Notes: generated by a model not told the origin, from the letters alone. Shown: positions 12,625-26,161, counted from the stretch's first letter. The stretch is 64,000 nt of DNA from Candidatus Caldilinea saccharophila (GCA_016710365.1 JADJVW010000001.1:446392-510391), one strand, 5' to 3'. Translations and numbers: made by a program.

Positions 12625-12653
12625 AGTATCCCACACTCATTCCCCTTTGTCAA
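12625..12653 (-). promoter_or_regulatory. Promoter of the small opposing transcript
   Basis: The minus strand has TTGACA (12653-12648), a 17-base spacer and GATACT (12630-12625). This is a near-consensus sigma-70-type promoter located just beyond the mgtE stop codon and pointing away from it. The predicted RNA start is near 12618 and its end at the palindromic terminator, about 180 bases later. Confidence 0.6.
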
Positions 12654-12665
12654 ATGACGATTTTC

Positions 12666-14020
12666 TCAAATTAAAAAGCGTAAAAAATAGGTCGCCAACC
12701 CCAAAAAGAGCAAAAAGCCGCAAATATCGGTAAAGGTGGTCACAAAAATGCTCGACGCCAGCGCCGGATCGATGCGCAGCGCTTTCAGCATCATTGGCAT
12801 AAGCACACCCGCAATAGCCGCTACAATCAGGTTGCCCACCATAGCAAGCCCGATCACCAATCCCAGATACGGATTATGCTGCCAGAATCCTGCGATCAAC
12901 GCCACCAGGATGCCAACCGAAATCCCATTGATGATGCCCACGCGCGCTTCATGCCAGAGCGCCCAGAGCGTATCGCGCGGTTCGATCTCTTTGAGCGCCA
13001 GGGAACGCACCATAATCGTCATGGTCTGCGTGCCGGCATTGCCCCCCTGCCCGGCGACGATCGGCATGAAGGCCGCCAACACCGCCGCGCTCGCAATCGT
13101 GCTCTCGAACATTGCCACCACACTTGATGCCAGAAAGGCGGTGCCGAGATTGACCACCAACCAAGGCAGCCGGTTGCGCACCGCCTCCGGAATCGGGCTG
13201 TAGATCTCGGAATCGGAGCTCATCTGCGCCAGCCGATAGATATCTTCGGTCGCCTCTTCCTCGATCACATCGATGACATCGTCGATCATCACGATGCCGA
13301 TCAACCGTTCTTCCTCGTCCACCACGGGCAGCGAAACCAGATCGTAGCGTTGCAACAACTGCGCCACTTCCTCTTGATCCGCGGTGGCGCGCACGGAAAT
13401 CACGCTGCGATCCATGATCTCCTCGATGGTTTGCTCCAGATCGGCCAGGATCAGCGCCTTGAGATCGACAAGCCCGATCAATCGCGCATGACGATCCAGC
13501 ACGTACAGGGTGTAGAAATCTTCCTCTTCGGCATAGTGCTTTCTAATAAAACGGGACCGATTCGCTGACCGTCCAGAAACGGCGCAAGGACGAGGGCGCC
13601 GCGGTCATGATGCCGCCCGCGGTGTCGGGCGGATAGGTCATCAGCGCGGCGACGTCGGACGGCTCCTCCATCTGTTCGAGCACCTCGGCGGCCTGGTCGG
13701 GCTCCAGCTCACCGAGCAGGTCGGCGGCCATGTCCGGCTCCATTTCATCGAGCACATCCGCCAGCATCCCGACATCAAGATGCTGTGCGACGCCGGCCAT
13801 GTCCTCCTCGTCGAGTTGCTCGAAGACGTCGGCCAACTCGGTCGCGTGCAGCCGCTCGACGATTGCCCCCTGTTGTTCAGGCTCCAACTCCGCCAGCAAC
13901 TCGGCGCTGTCGGCAGGGTGCAGCGTGCGCAGGTAATCGATGGCGCCTGCTATGTCCTGTCCGTCCAGATAGGCGTGTAGGCGCTCCAACGCATCGTTCA
14001 GTTCAATGGGATCGACCATC
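12666..14020 (-). CDS. mgtE: Magnesium transporter MgtE, frameshifted
   Basis: A Mg2+ channel of the inner membrane. The N-terminal superhelical MgtE domain (with ELLAELEPEQQGAIVERL and DLLGELEPDQAAEVLEQM) is followed by YPPDTAGGIM, which opens the CBS pair. Two CBS domains come next, then five transmembrane helices with the conserved GQGGNAGTQTMTIMVRSLAL. The gene is read in two frames: the first ends with TVSESVPFY, the second begins before HARLIGLVDLKAL. One extra C near 13553-13556 (CCC for CC) accounts for the break, and restoring it gives TVSESVRFIRKHYAEEEDFY, as in the family. The start at 14020 follows a strong GGAGGTGGAAG site. The break is probably an assembly indel, though a real mutation cannot be excluded. 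No M-box riboswitch is seen upstream. Confidence 0.88.
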
Positions 14021-14100
14021 TTCCACCTCCGCCATGTTTTCACATAGACAAAATGTGTCGCAGCACGCGTTGGTGGATGGTCAACAGACAAAAGGAGGCG

Positions 14101-14135
14101 AAAAAGAAACCGCCTGACCAACAGGTCAGACGGTT
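14101..14135 (-). terminator. Rho-independent terminator after the 89-residue gene
   Basis: On the minus strand a 12-base stem with one mismatch (14124-14135 with 14108-14119, loop of 4) is followed by TTCTTTTT. It ends the transcript of the small hypothetical gene before mgtE starts. Confidence 0.75.
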
Positions 14136-14189
14136 CGACAACCACAAAGCAGCAAGAGATCGCAATGAGGGCTTGCCCTCTTGCATCGA

Positions 14190-14459
14190 TCAGAAAGCAA
14201 ACCTCCAGACGCGATCGTGGTTGCTGCGCAGGCTGTTGCCACCGCCGGCCAGGTCTCGCTGGTGAAACACCGGACGCGCAAAACGACGATTCAGATTGAT
14301 TTGTTGGCGATGGATAGCTCCGCCGCCAAGTGTTTCGACAGCAGCATGGCCCAGCAATTGCTTGGTCAGCGTACGCTGACCAGGCTCTGCATCGGGCTTG
14401 CTACTGTCCGGGTCCGTCTGGATTTGCAGCGGCCCCGTAGAACGTTGTTCAGGATTCAT
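14190..14459 (-). CDS. Hypothetical 89-residue protein
   Basis: A small polar protein beginning MNPEQRSTGPLQIQTDPDS and ending RVWRFAF, with no signal peptide, no membrane segment and no recognised domain. GGAAAG lies 4 bases before the ATG and a rho-independent terminator follows about 55 bases after the stop, so it appears to be its own transcription unit between the aldo/keto reductase and mgtE. An opposite-strand frame overlaps it, but only this strand has both a binding site and a terminator. Function unknown. Confidence 0.5.
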   Translation of the reverse strand: MNPEQRSTGPLQIQTDPDSSKPDAEPGQRTLTKQLLGHAAVETLGGGAIHRQQINLNRRFARPVFHQRDLAGGGNSLRSNHDRVWRFAF

Positions 14460-14617
14460 TATCTTTCCAAAAAAACCGGTGCGACCCCGTCGCCTGTCGG
14501 GATTCGTTGTCGTACTGACCTGGCGCTTGTCTAGGCTGCACCGAACCTGTCGATCGTCGCAAGCATAGCACTCGCCCCGCTGGCTGTCAAAACAGGACGG
14601 ACAATCACCTCATTCCC

Positions 14618-15577
14618 TCATGCGCCACTTTCGAGCCAGGCAACCTTTGCCGGCGTCAGCGCCACATCGAGCGCCGCAGCATTGGCGGCATATTCGGCGC
14701 CGTTGGCGCACCCGACCAACGGGAAGGCCGCAAAGGGCTGCGCCAGCACATAGGCCATCGCGATCTGCGCCAACGGCGCGCCACGCTGCTCGGCAAGCTG
14801 CCGGGCGCGTTCCAGACGAGCAAAGTTTTCCGGGTAACAATAGCTCTGCACACAGAGACGATCCAGATAGGCCGTAAAAGTGTCCAGATTATCGGGGCGG
14901 AAGCGCCCGCTGAAAAAACCGCCGGCGAGACTTGACCACGTCAGCAGGGGAATGTCGTGCTGGGTATAAAAGGTGCGCGCCGCGGCGTTGGCGTCACCCG
15001 TAAGCGAGACGCAATTGTCCCATGGCTCCTTGACTTGAATCGCCAGACTGAAGTTGGGGCTGGAGACGGCGAAAGGCTGCAACCCGTGTTGGGCCGCATA
15101 CGCGTTGCCCGCCTCGATGCGCTGATGACTCCAGTTCGAGCCGCCAAAGGCGTGGATGCGACCGGCAGCCAGATGTTCGTTGAGCACTTCCACGATCGGG
15201 CCGACAGGAACCGTCGGGTCGTCGCGATGCAACAAATAGAGATCGATGTAATCCGTGCGCAGCCGCGCCAGCGAATCGTGCAGATCCGCGGTGATGTCGA
15301 AGGGCGTCACGCGGCGGCGATCTTGGTTGTGATGCGCGCCTTTGGTGATGACCACCACCTGGTCACGCAAATGACGCGTTTCGATCCAGCGACCGAGCGT
15401 GCGTTCGTTATCACCATTGCCGTAGACATGCGCCGCGTCGAAAGCGTTGCCGCCCAACGCAAAGATGTCATCGAGCAGACCAAAACTGTAGTCAAGCTTG
15501 TCGGAACCGATCATGACAGTCCCCTGAATAAGCCGCGCCACCGGTTTGGTGACGCCAGGAATCTGGCCGTATTGCAT
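14618..15577 (-). CDS. Aldo/keto reductase
   Basis: A 319-residue cytoplasmic NAD(P)H-dependent oxidoreductase with the (beta/alpha)8 barrel of the family. The catalytic set is present: Asp in NAFDAAHVYG near residue 47 with Tyr about five positions on, Lys in VVITKGAHHN near 80 and His in YLLHRDD near 118. The cofactor-binding stretch near residue 230 has LLTWSSLAGGFFSGR, the usual family position. The substrate is not predictable. The gene stands alone: no close same-strand neighbour, and its promoter region lies in the 276-base gap shared with a divergent lipoprotein gene. Confidence 0.88.
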   Translation of the reverse strand: MQYGQIPGVTKPVARLIQGTVMIGSDKLDYSFGLLDDIFALGGNAFDAAHVYGNGDNERTLGRWIETRHLRDQVVVITKGAHHNQDRRRVTPFDITADLHDSLARLRTDYIDLYLLHRDDPTVPVGPIVEVLNEHLAAGRIHAFGGSNWSHQRIEAGNAYAAQHGLQPFAVSSPNFSLAIQVKEPWDNCVSLTGDANAAARTFYTQHDIPLLTWSSLAGGFFSGRFRPDNLDTFTAYLDRLCVQSYCYPENFARLERARQLAEQRGAPLAQIAMAYVLAQPFAAFPLVGCANGAEYAANAAALDVALTPAKVAWLESGA

Positions 15578-15853
15578 GAGTTGACCTCGATCTAAAAAAT
15601 GAGTATGGAAATAAGCAAGGAACCATGGCTAGTTCCGCGCTGAATCATACCACGCGCGGAAACCTTCCACGATTGCCAGGTCGCGGCTTGGCTTTTTTCG
15701 CCGCGCCAATCGGCGCACGAAACTTTGAGGAGGTCCCAAGCTGGGCTGTCCACTCTCACAACAAGTGACCCACCAGCGCATGGAACTTTGTTGTCGCAAG
15801 GCTCGTCATCACAATAGAAAGCGAAATGTTATGTATGCTGATTCGGGGGATCA

Positions 15854-16348
15854 ATGAAAATAGGATTATCCATGGCAATCTTCACCGCAACCATCCTGGT
15901 TGCCTGTGCACCAGTGCAGCCCCTTGCTTCAGAACCAGTCGCACCAGCCACGCAGAAGCTCACCGTGGTGGAGGATGGTTCGCTCGTCCAGGAGGAAGTA
16001 ATTGAAGCCGCAAAGCCCACAGAAGAAAGCCGGCCGATGCCGGCGGAAGGGAGCCAGCCGATGCTGCCACAAGTGAGTCAGGCCATCAATGACCTGGCCG
16101 CCACTCTGAACGTGACGACCGAGCAAATCGAGGTTGTGAGTGTGGAAATGGTGGTCTGGCCAGATGGCAGTTACGGCTGTCCAAAGCCAGGCATGATGTA
16201 CACGCAAGTGCTGCAAGACGGGCTGCGCATTCGCTTAGCTGCTGACGGCGTTGTCTATCAATACCATAGCGGCGGCGGACGCGCACCATTTCTCTGCAAT
16301 GACCCCGCCAAACCGGCGCCGCCCGGCAGCAAAACCGAAGGAAGTTGA
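15854..16348 (+). CDS. Small lipoprotein, family shared with the gene at 20119
   Basis: A 164-residue exported protein. The signal ends in the lipobox ILVAC, with Cys at residue 18. A Pro/Glu-rich spacer follows, then a compact domain of about 75 residues: VVWPDGSYGCPKPGMMYTQV near 98-117, YQYHSGGG near 136 and FLCNDP near 147. Two cysteines (in SYGCP and FLCN) probably form a disulfide outside the cell. The same domain ends the lipoprotein at 20119, and each of the two genes faces a secreted subtilase gene. I recall this domain as an uncharacterised one in cyanobacterial and Chloroflexota lipoproteins; I know of no assigned role. A protease-inhibitor or substrate-binding role is speculative. 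The start is supported by GGGGGATCA before the ATG. Confidence 0.75.
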   Translation: MKIGLSMAIFTATILVACAPVQPLASEPVAPATQKLTVVEDGSLVQEEVIEAAKPTEESRPMPAEGSQPMLPQVSQAINDLAATLNVTTEQIEVVSVEMVVWPDGSYGCPKPGMMYTQVLQDGLRIRLAADGVVYQYHSGGGRAPFLCNDPAKPAPPGSKTEGS

Positions 16349-16369
16349 CTCAGTTGAGCAGTTATACTG

Positions 16370-16415
16370 ACCAAACAGAGGCCGGGAGAACATGTTCTCC
16401 CGGCCTCTGTTTGGT
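16370..16415. terminator. Bidirectional terminator, first lipoprotein/subtilase pair
   Basis: A perfect 21-base stem (16370-16390 with 16395-16415) around CATG. It lies between convergent genes, 21 bases after the lipoprotein stop and 70 bases after the protease stop, and can serve both strands. Confidence 0.75.
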
Positions 16416-16485
16416 TACTTACCGACCGTAACGAAGTGCGCTGCGGCTCAAATGATCAATCTGACCCGTAGGCGCTTCGTGCAAC

Positions 16486-19400
16486 TTAGCGCCCGGTCAC
16501 TTGCCCAATAAAGCAGGCGATATTGTCGCCCTGGAAGACGTTGGGGCTGCACAGGATGCCGCAGTTGCTCCACACGCCCTTCTTCACGCCCGTCGCCTGA
16601 TAGGTGATCACGCGCGTCTCACCCGGCGCGCCGGGGACAGAGGTCACGCGCAGTTCAGTGTCAGCAACCGGCAGCGAACCGGCGCCGTCAGCGTAATAAT
16701 TCTGACCGCTGTTACCGAATCTGTTTTCGGCGCCAACCGTCAGGAAGCCGCCATCGCCGTTGTTGACCGAGCCATACGTGAAGGTGATGTCTTCAACCGC
16801 ACCCAGCGTTATCCAGACCTGGAACGAATTGGGCCGCCCGGTGCTATATTCTGGCACTGCGTCCCATTCCACGATCAGCCAGGTGGAGACGCCATCGGTA
16901 AGCGTCGCAATGCGCATGGCGCCACCCGCGGCCGGGTTCAGATCCGTCCAATACGGCGCCAGCACATTGTTTGGCTGGAGCGGATTGGGGAAAATCTGAT
17001 TGGCGAAGTTGATATCGGCGCTTGTGCCGCCGCCCACGACAATATAGCCGTTGCTGACGAGGCCGATGCGCGTCCACGTCTCACCGGCATAGGTGAAGGC
17101 AGGCACGGTGAAGTTGGTGATCGTCTCGTCGCCCACACCCGCAATCGGCCCGATGCCGAAGATCGACAGCGGCAGGTAGCCTGCGGGCGAACCGCCAGGA
17201 TCTGCACCGATCGTGACGATCGCCGGCTGGGCGCCCGCCAACGGGCCTTTGTAGACGACGCTGTTGCCCCAGACGCCGGCATTGACGACGCTGTTTGGAT
17301 CCAGGCTCAACTGAGGCGGCAATTGGTCGAAGAAGTCGACCTCAGCCGTGTCGAACGTGGTGTTCTTGAGCGTGACGGTGCAGGTGGTTTTGGCGCCGCG
17401 CGCAATGACTGCCGGATCGCAGCTCTTGGTGATGTTGACGTTCGGCTCACCGCGCACCAGCGTGACCGGGAAGTGGACTGACCGGTCGCCCTGCTTGAAC
17501 TCGATCATCGCAAAGCGCACCTGACCCATCGGCACATAGCGGGCGTCGATGGTGATGTCAAAGGTGAGCGCTTCCCCCGGATTGAGGCGAATCTGCTTGG
17601 GCAGGCTGATGTTCACGTCCGGCGGCGCCGAGACGCTGACTTTCCAGTTGCGCGCGCGGTTATCGACGCTGCGGATCGTGCGCTGCACCGTGATCTTGCC
17701 TGCCATGTCGGGCAGATACAGGCTCGGATAGTTCGCATTCCACAGGCTCTTTTCCAGGGCCACGTAGTTTGCCTTGGTCTCATCGAAGGTAAAACCAGGA
17801 TTGGTGGCGGCTGCCACATCGACGCGACCGGAACCGGTGTCGAACGAATCCGCCGGGGTGACGCCATCTTCCTTGACCACGCCGGCCACCTTGGCCGTCG
17901 TCATGATCGCCGACTTGATCTGGCCGGGCGTCCAGTCCGGGTGCAGGTCTTTCAGGAGCGCACCCACGCCGGCGATGTGCGGGCTGGACATCGACGTGCC
18001 CTGAATCGCCTGGAAGAGCTGGCCAGGATAGCCGCCATCTTCGGTAGCAGGCAGCGGTGTGTGGCCAGCTAGAATCTGTACGCCAGGCGCCGTGATGTCC
18101 GGCTTGCTGACGCCTAGCAATTGCTGAGGCCCGCCGCGCGAGCTGAAGGAGGCAATGACGTCACCCTGCACCTGCGTCGCCGTGCCCGGCGTGAAGGTCG
18201 CCATGACGCCCGCGTGCGCGTTGAAGAACGCGATCATCTGGTCGCCTTCCGGCCCGTCGATGTGCACGCTGGGGATGAAATGGTTGTCGGTGTTCAACCC
18301 TTGCAGGATGAGGTTGCGCAGGATCATGCCTGCGGCGCCGCCCTGACTGACGTTGTAGCTCTTGTTGACACGGGCGTTGACGCCACGCTCGCAGACTACA
18401 ATCTGCCCGGTAAAGGCGCCGGGGGCAGCCGGATTCAGACACAGCGGATCGGCGGTATTGAGGACGACCGGCAGCGGGGTGCTGATGCCAGGCGTGACGG
18501 TGGCGCCAACGAGGTTGAGCGTGTCACCGTTGTTTGCGGTCAGCGTCAGGGTGCTGAGGAAGTGACGGTCGCTGGTGCTGGCGGCGACGGTGGTCACCCA
18601 CGGGCCGCGGTGCGCCACGGTCTCAGGCGCGGGGCCAGAGTTGCCGGCCGAGGCAGCCACGAAAACGCCGTTGTCGTAGGCATTGAGGAACGCCAGTTCG
18701 ACGGCGTCGCCATAGGGCGCGTTGCCGCCGCTGATCGAGAAGTTGATGACGTTGACGCCGTCAAGGATGGCCTGTTCGACCGCGGCGATCGAGTCGCTGC
18801 CGTAGCAACCTCCGTCGCCACAGACGCGATAAGCGATCACATGCGCGCGCGGCGCAATACCAGACACGACGCCGCGCGACTCGCCAAAGATGCTGGAGGA
18901 AACGCCCGCGTTGCCGGCGGAGGTCGTCAGCGTGTGGGTGCCGTGGCCGTTGTCATCACGCGCCGAGTCGAATTCAGTCGGCAGCAGGCCAACGAACGCC
19001 TTGTAGGTGTCGATGAAGTCGTACGCGCCGATCAATTTGTTGTTGCAGGAGAAAGCTGCATCGTTCGGATTCCACGCAGTGTCGCCAAAATCACAGGTGC
19101 TGCGGGGAACGCCGCCTGAAAAGCCATTGGAACCGGGCACAACCGGCGGCGCAGCGTACGGCTTGCCGGAAGGATCCGGATCCGACACAGAGGGATGCTC
19201 AGGCCAGACGCCGGAGTCCAGGATGCCGACGATCACCCCTTCGCCTGCGCTTTCCTGACCGCCGAGTTGAGCCCAGGCAGCCGGTGCGCCGATAAAGGCG
19301 GGGCTGGCGTCGGTATCAGGCTGGCGCAGCTCGTCAAGAAAAACGGCTTTGACGCCTTGGCTGCTGGCAACGTCGCCGATATTGCCTTCCGGCATTACCA

Positions 19401-19800
19401 TCGAGACGCCGTTGAAAACTTTGGTGTAACGATGGACGACCTGTCCCTCGCCCGCGGCCACGGCAGGCGCAGGATCAGCGCCCTCTTCCAGCACCACGAT
19501 GACGCTTGCCAGTTGAAACTGGTCGGGTGAGCGTTGCGTGCTGGCCGCTACTTCTGGCTTGACCGCGCTTTCGCTCGATTCAGGCGCCAGTGCGTCGCCA
19601 GGCGTCAGCGGGCCTGGTGTGGGCTGCGGCGTCTGGGCAAGTTCAGTCTGGCTGTCGGATAAGACTGCGGGCAGGAACAGACGCGTCGCCGTATCCGGGG
19701 TTGCCGGTGTAGCATCTTGGGCAAAGACAGGGGTGACGGATGTCAGGACGAGAGAGAGGATCAACAAAAGCGCGGGAATACTCCGCCAATTGACCTTCAT
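16486..19800 (-). CDS. Secreted subtilisin-like serine protease (S8) with PA domain
   Basis: An extracellular endopeptidase of 1104 residues. Residues 1-28 are a signal peptide ending VFAQ. A Pro/Thr-rich region follows, then an inhibitor I9-type prodomain (about 96-160). The catalytic domain has Asp195 in GILDSGVW, His286 in NGHGTHT and Ser603 in GTSMSSPH, with the oxyanion Asn in AASAGNSGP near 387. A protease-associated domain is inserted at about 440-545. C-terminal beta domains follow: a fibronectin-like region near 680-800 (LNPGEALTFDITID) and a repeat-type adhesion domain near 800-870 (CTVTLKNTTFDTAEVDFFDQLP), then a region containing DINFANQIFPNPLQPNN. The layout resembles plant-type subtilases. 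No C-terminal membrane anchor or sorting signal is seen, so release is likely. It is convergent with the lipoprotein at 15854. GGAGAA precedes the ATG. Confidence 0.92.
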   Translation of the reverse strand: MKVNWRSIPALLLILSLVLTSVTPVFAQDATPATPDTATRLFLPAVLSDSQTELAQTPQPTPGPLTPGDALAPESSESAVKPEVAASTQRSPDQFQLASVIVVLEEGADPAPAVAAGEGQVVHRYTKVFNGVSMVMPEGNIGDVASSQGVKAVFLDELRQPDTDASPAFIGAPAAWAQLGGQESAGEGVIVGILDSGVWPEHPSVSDPDPSGKPYAAPPVVPGSNGFSGGVPRSTCDFGDTAWNPNDAAFSCNNKLIGAYDFIDTYKAFVGLLPTEFDSARDDNGHGTHTLTTSAGNAGVSSSIFGESRGVVSGIAPRAHVIAYRVCGDGGCYGSDSIAAVEQAILDGVNVINFSISGGNAPYGDAVELAFLNAYDNGVFVAASAGNSGPAPETVAHRGPWVTTVAASTSDRHFLSTLTLTANNGDTLNLVGATVTPGISTPLPVVLNTADPLCLNPAAPGAFTGQIVVCERGVNARVNKSYNVSQGGAAGMILRNLILQGLNTDNHFIPSVHIDGPEGDQMIAFFNAHAGVMATFTPGTATQVQGDVIASFSSRGGPQQLLGVSKPDITAPGVQILAGHTPLPATEDGGYPGQLFQAIQGTSMSSPHIAGVGALLKDLHPDWTPGQIKSAIMTTAKVAGVVKEDGVTPADSFDTGSGRVDVAAATNPGFTFDETKANYVALEKSLWNANYPSLYLPDMAGKITVQRTIRSVDNRARNWKVSVSAPPDVNISLPKQIRLNPGEALTFDITIDARYVPMGQVRFAMIEFKQGDRSVHFPVTLVRGEPNVNITKSCDPAVIARGAKTTCTVTLKNTTFDTAEVDFFDQLPPQLSLDPNSVVNAGVWGNSVVYKGPLAGAQPAIVTIGADPGGSPAGYLPLSIFGIGPIAGVGDETITNFTVPAFTYAGETWTRIGLVSNGYIVVGGGTSADINFANQIFPNPLQPNNVLAPYWTDLNPAAGGAMRIATLTDGVSTWLIVEWDAVPEYSTGRPNSFQVWITLGAVEDITFTYGSVNNGDGGFLTVGAENRFGNSGQNYYADGAGSLPVADTELRVTSVPGAPGETRVITYQATGVKKGVWSNCGILCSPNVFQGDNIACFIGQVTGR

Positions 19801-20118
19801 GCAGGTGTTCTCCTTTTTTCAGCAATGTTCAAAGAGGCTTGATGATGGAAATGCGCTGTGATGCTGGACGTAGTGCAACACAGGTTACACTATGACGGAA
19901 GATTATAGGCACAAAAAAATAGAAATTTCAATCAGGGAAAGCTGACAATTTTTGGCGCAAAATGGACCACGCCTTACGGACGCCTGAAATTATCCGCGTC
20001 ACGTCGCCGTTCCGTCTCACCACAGGGGAACGATCAGCCGCGTCCAGTCGTCCTCAGGGTGAGCACTCATGATGGTCTGTGCACTGTCCGCAGATGGAGT
20101 GCAAGAAAGGGAAAAACG
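19801..20118. other. Divergent intergenic region between protease and second lipoprotein
   Basis: 318 bases that must hold the promoters of the minus-strand protease and the plus-strand lipoprotein. An A+T-rich patch near 19890-19950 is the likely core. I could not pick a convincing -35/-10 pair and see no coding sequence. Confidence 0.4.
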
Positions 20119-20637
20119 ATGAACTATCGATCCATCGCCGTCATGGCTGGCTTGGCGGCGGCCATGCTGGTCACCGCCTGTGCGGCGACGCCGGAAACGC
20201 CCATGCCGCCCGCTGAGCAAAGCGCGGCACCGCCCACATTGTCCGTGGCGGCTCCGCAGTCGCCGCTAGCGGTTGAGCCGCCCCTGGCAGTCGAGTCGCC
20301 GCTGCTGACGCCGATCTCCGTTGCTGCGGCTGCGGGCGGCGTGACCGGCGAGGCGCCCCAGGCGCTGCTGGACTTGATCCTCGACGACGCGGCCGGCCGC
20401 ACTGGCCTGGCGCGCAGCGCGCTACAGGTGATCCAGGATCAGGCAGTGGTGTGGTCGGATGGCTCGTTGGGCTGTGGGCAGCCCGGCATGGTCTACACGC
20501 AGGCGCTGGTGGAGGGCTACCACGTGATCGTGGCGGCTGGCGATCAGACGCTCGACTACCGCGCCGGCCGCAACAATTCCTTCCGCCTCTGCGAGAACCC
20601 ACGCCCCAACGCGCCCGGCGCACCGCCCTCCCGTTGA
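20119..20637 (+). CDS. Small lipoprotein, paralogue of the gene at 15854
   Basis: A 172-residue exported lipoprotein. The signal ends MLVTAC (Cys near residue 21), followed by a long Ala/Pro/Val spacer and the same C-terminal domain as the protein at 15854: VVWSDGSLGCGQPGMVYTQA near 112-131, LDYRAGRN near 147 and FRLCENP near 158. The spacer sequences differ while the domain is conserved, as expected for old paralogues. The ATG at 20119 (MNYRSIAVMAG) was chosen over an upstream ATG because AAAGGG precedes it and the signal peptide begins there. It faces the large subtilase at 20737. Its partner could be that protease, but nothing direct shows this. Confidence 0.75.
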   Translation: MNYRSIAVMAGLAAAMLVTACAATPETPMPPAEQSAAPPTLSVAAPQSPLAVEPPLAVESPLLTPISVAAAAGGVTGEAPQALLDLILDDAAGRTGLARSALQVIQDQAVVWSDGSLGCGQPGMVYTQALVEGYHVIVAAGDQTLDYRAGRNNSFRLCENPRPNAPGAPPSR

Positions 20638-20640
20638 AAT

Positions 20641-20694
20641 TGTCTAAACAAAAAAGAGAAGGGCCGCTCGGCCCTTCTCTTTTTTGTTTAGACA
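20641..20694. terminator. Bidirectional terminator, second lipoprotein/subtilase pair
   Basis: A perfect 26-base stem (20641-20666 with 20669-20694) around a 2-base loop, with a G+C-rich tip and A6/T6 tracts so that both strands end in a U run. It starts 4 bases after the lipoprotein stop codon. Confidence 0.85.
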
Positions 20695-20736
20695 CGATTC
20701 AGACGCCGCAGCGCCTGACGTCGCTTACCACACCTC

Positions 20737-24633
<3,897 letters not shown>

Positions 24634-25053
24634 GGTAACTCCTTCATTGGGATCAGAACGGTTAGCTGGGAATTCAGGGATGGATCTGCGTCCGAACGAT
24701 GAGCATTCGACTGTGGATGAAACTCTCCTTTCCAGGGCGCTGTGCGCTGAACAGAACGCTACGGTGCAACAGAAGACCATGCGTGGCGGCTTCGGTGGTT
24801 TATGAAGCAACGCCAGCGTGTCGCATGTTGCGTGTGACGGCGCGCATGAGCCATGCGCTGACGAATAGGGGTTTTGCAAAGTATACTCAAAGCATAAACG
24901 GCAAAACTTATATACAGAGTATCAGAGAAAAGAGGAGCGTAAAGAGTGGAATGCTTACAATTTTCCGCCGATGTTTCCACTACGCTTGACGGACAATCAT
25001 CCATCTGGACGAAAAGCCGGCCACTGGCGCTGGTGACATCGAAAGAGGCTGTC
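24634..25053. other. Divergent intergenic region
   Basis: 420 bases between the second protease and the methyltransferase. The part near 24880-24940 is A+T-rich and contains TATACT and TATATACAG, likely promoter elements. The open frame that runs back from the protease gene through this region has poor coding character and no binding site. No RNA or repeat was recognised. Confidence 0.4.
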
Positions 25054-25727
25054 GTGTTCGATCAATGGCTGCGGGCAAGCTATGCATGGGCGTGTGAGCG
25101 CCTTTATCACGAGTTTGCCTGGAGCTACGACTGGGTAAGTTGGGGCGTCAGCGCCGGCGCGTGGGATCATTGGCGGCGTGTAGCGCTCGATGAAGTGCAG
25201 CCGCATGAAGCAACATCTGGCGCCCCGCTCCTGGAGCTTGGCTTCGGCACCGGTGTACTGTTGGCCGTGGCCGCTCAGCGCGGCGCCGCACTTGTCGGTC
25301 TTGAATTATCGCCGCAGATGCACGCCGTGGCGACCGCGCGGCTGGAGGCGCACGGCATGTCAGCGCCGCGCCTCCGCGCCACCGCCCAACAGATGCCCTT
25401 CGCGGGCGGCAGCTTCGGCGCTATTATCGCCACGTTTCCCGCGCGGTATATGCTGGAGCCGGCCACGCTGCGTGAGTGTCATCGCGTCTTGCGCGCTCGC
25501 GGCCGATTGATCATTGGCGGGCTGTGGGTGGTTCCGACGGTAGCAGGACGTCGGCTGCAATTGCCGTTGCTCTATGGTGCGCCTTCCGCAGCGCAAGTTA
25601 ACGCGGTGCTACAGCGGGTCGAGGGCGCAGGCTTTGCCGCCACCCTGCAAATGGCGCCGCGGCGCAGAAGTCGCTGTGGTCGTGGGGAAAACACCGATCA
25701 ATGCAGGAGAGAGGGAAGCACCCGTAA
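25054..25727 (+). CDS. Class I SAM-dependent methyltransferase, frameshifted near the end
   Basis: A cytoplasmic methyltransferase of the UbiE/Methyltransf_11 kind. Motif I is LLELGFGTGVLL near residue 53, the acidic ribose-binding position is GLELSPQM near 76, and PFAGGSFGAIIATFPARYM near 107 is the motif II/III region, followed by the typical RVLRARGRLIIGG. The acceptor is unknown. The GTG at 25054 (VFDQWLRASY) is preferred over the ATG at 24946 because GAGG precedes it. The frame breaks near 25660: the second frame reads GAEVAVVVGKTPINAGEREA and ends in TAA overlapping the next start (TAATG), which marks the true end at 25727. One base too many in CCGCGGCGC explains it. It is translationally coupled to the rhodanese gene. 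Confidence 0.8.
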
Positions 25728-26161
25728 TGAAGCTGCCAAATCTTATGAAACGTCTTTTGGGCAAACCGCTGGAGCCATCACAACCGACGGCGCCCCCGCT
25801 TGCACCGTTGACGCCTGAACTTGAGCCGGATGAACTTCAAGTCCCCGAAATCACGCCGGCGGCTTTGCGCAGTGCGTTGCAGGACGACCAGCCTCTGCTC
25901 TTGCTCGACGTGCGCGAACCCTACGAATGGCGGCAGGTGCGCATCCCTGGCGCGCGCCACATGCCGATGAACAGCGTGCCACAGCACCTCGCCGAGCTGC
26001 CGACCGACCGGCCAATCGTGGTCTTCTGCGCGCACGGCAGCCGTTCGTTCGGCGTGGCCTACTATCTACGCACCGAGGGCCTCGACGCCTGCAATCTGAC
26101 CGGTGGCATTACCCAGTGGCATGTCCAGGGCGGCGAGGTCGAAGTGCGCACGACGCTGTGA
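25727..26161 (+). CDS. Rhodanese-like domain protein
   Basis: A 144-residue protein with a short N-terminal extension and one rhodanese fold. LLLLDVREPYEWRQVRIPGA near 60-80 is the first half and VVFCAHGSRSFGVAYYLR near 101-118 carries the active-site Cys in the loop CAHGSR. Single-domain rhodaneses move sulfane sulfur from thiosulfate or persulfides to an acceptor; the acceptor here is unknown. The ATG overlaps the methyltransferase stop by one base, so both come from one mRNA. The stop codon lies at the very edge of a dispersed repeat. Confidence 0.85.
   Translation: MKLPNLMKRLLGKPLEPSQPTAPPLAPLTPELEPDELQVPEITPAALRSALQDDQPLLLLDVREPYEWRQVRIPGARHMPMNSVPQHLAELPTDRPIVVFCAHGSRSFGVAYYLRTEGLDACNLTGGITQWHVQGGEVEVRTTL

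Noticed and set aside
14021..14617. M-box magnesium riboswitch upstream of mgtE
   Set aside because: The conserved M-box blocks are not seen. The region is used by a small gene with its own terminator.
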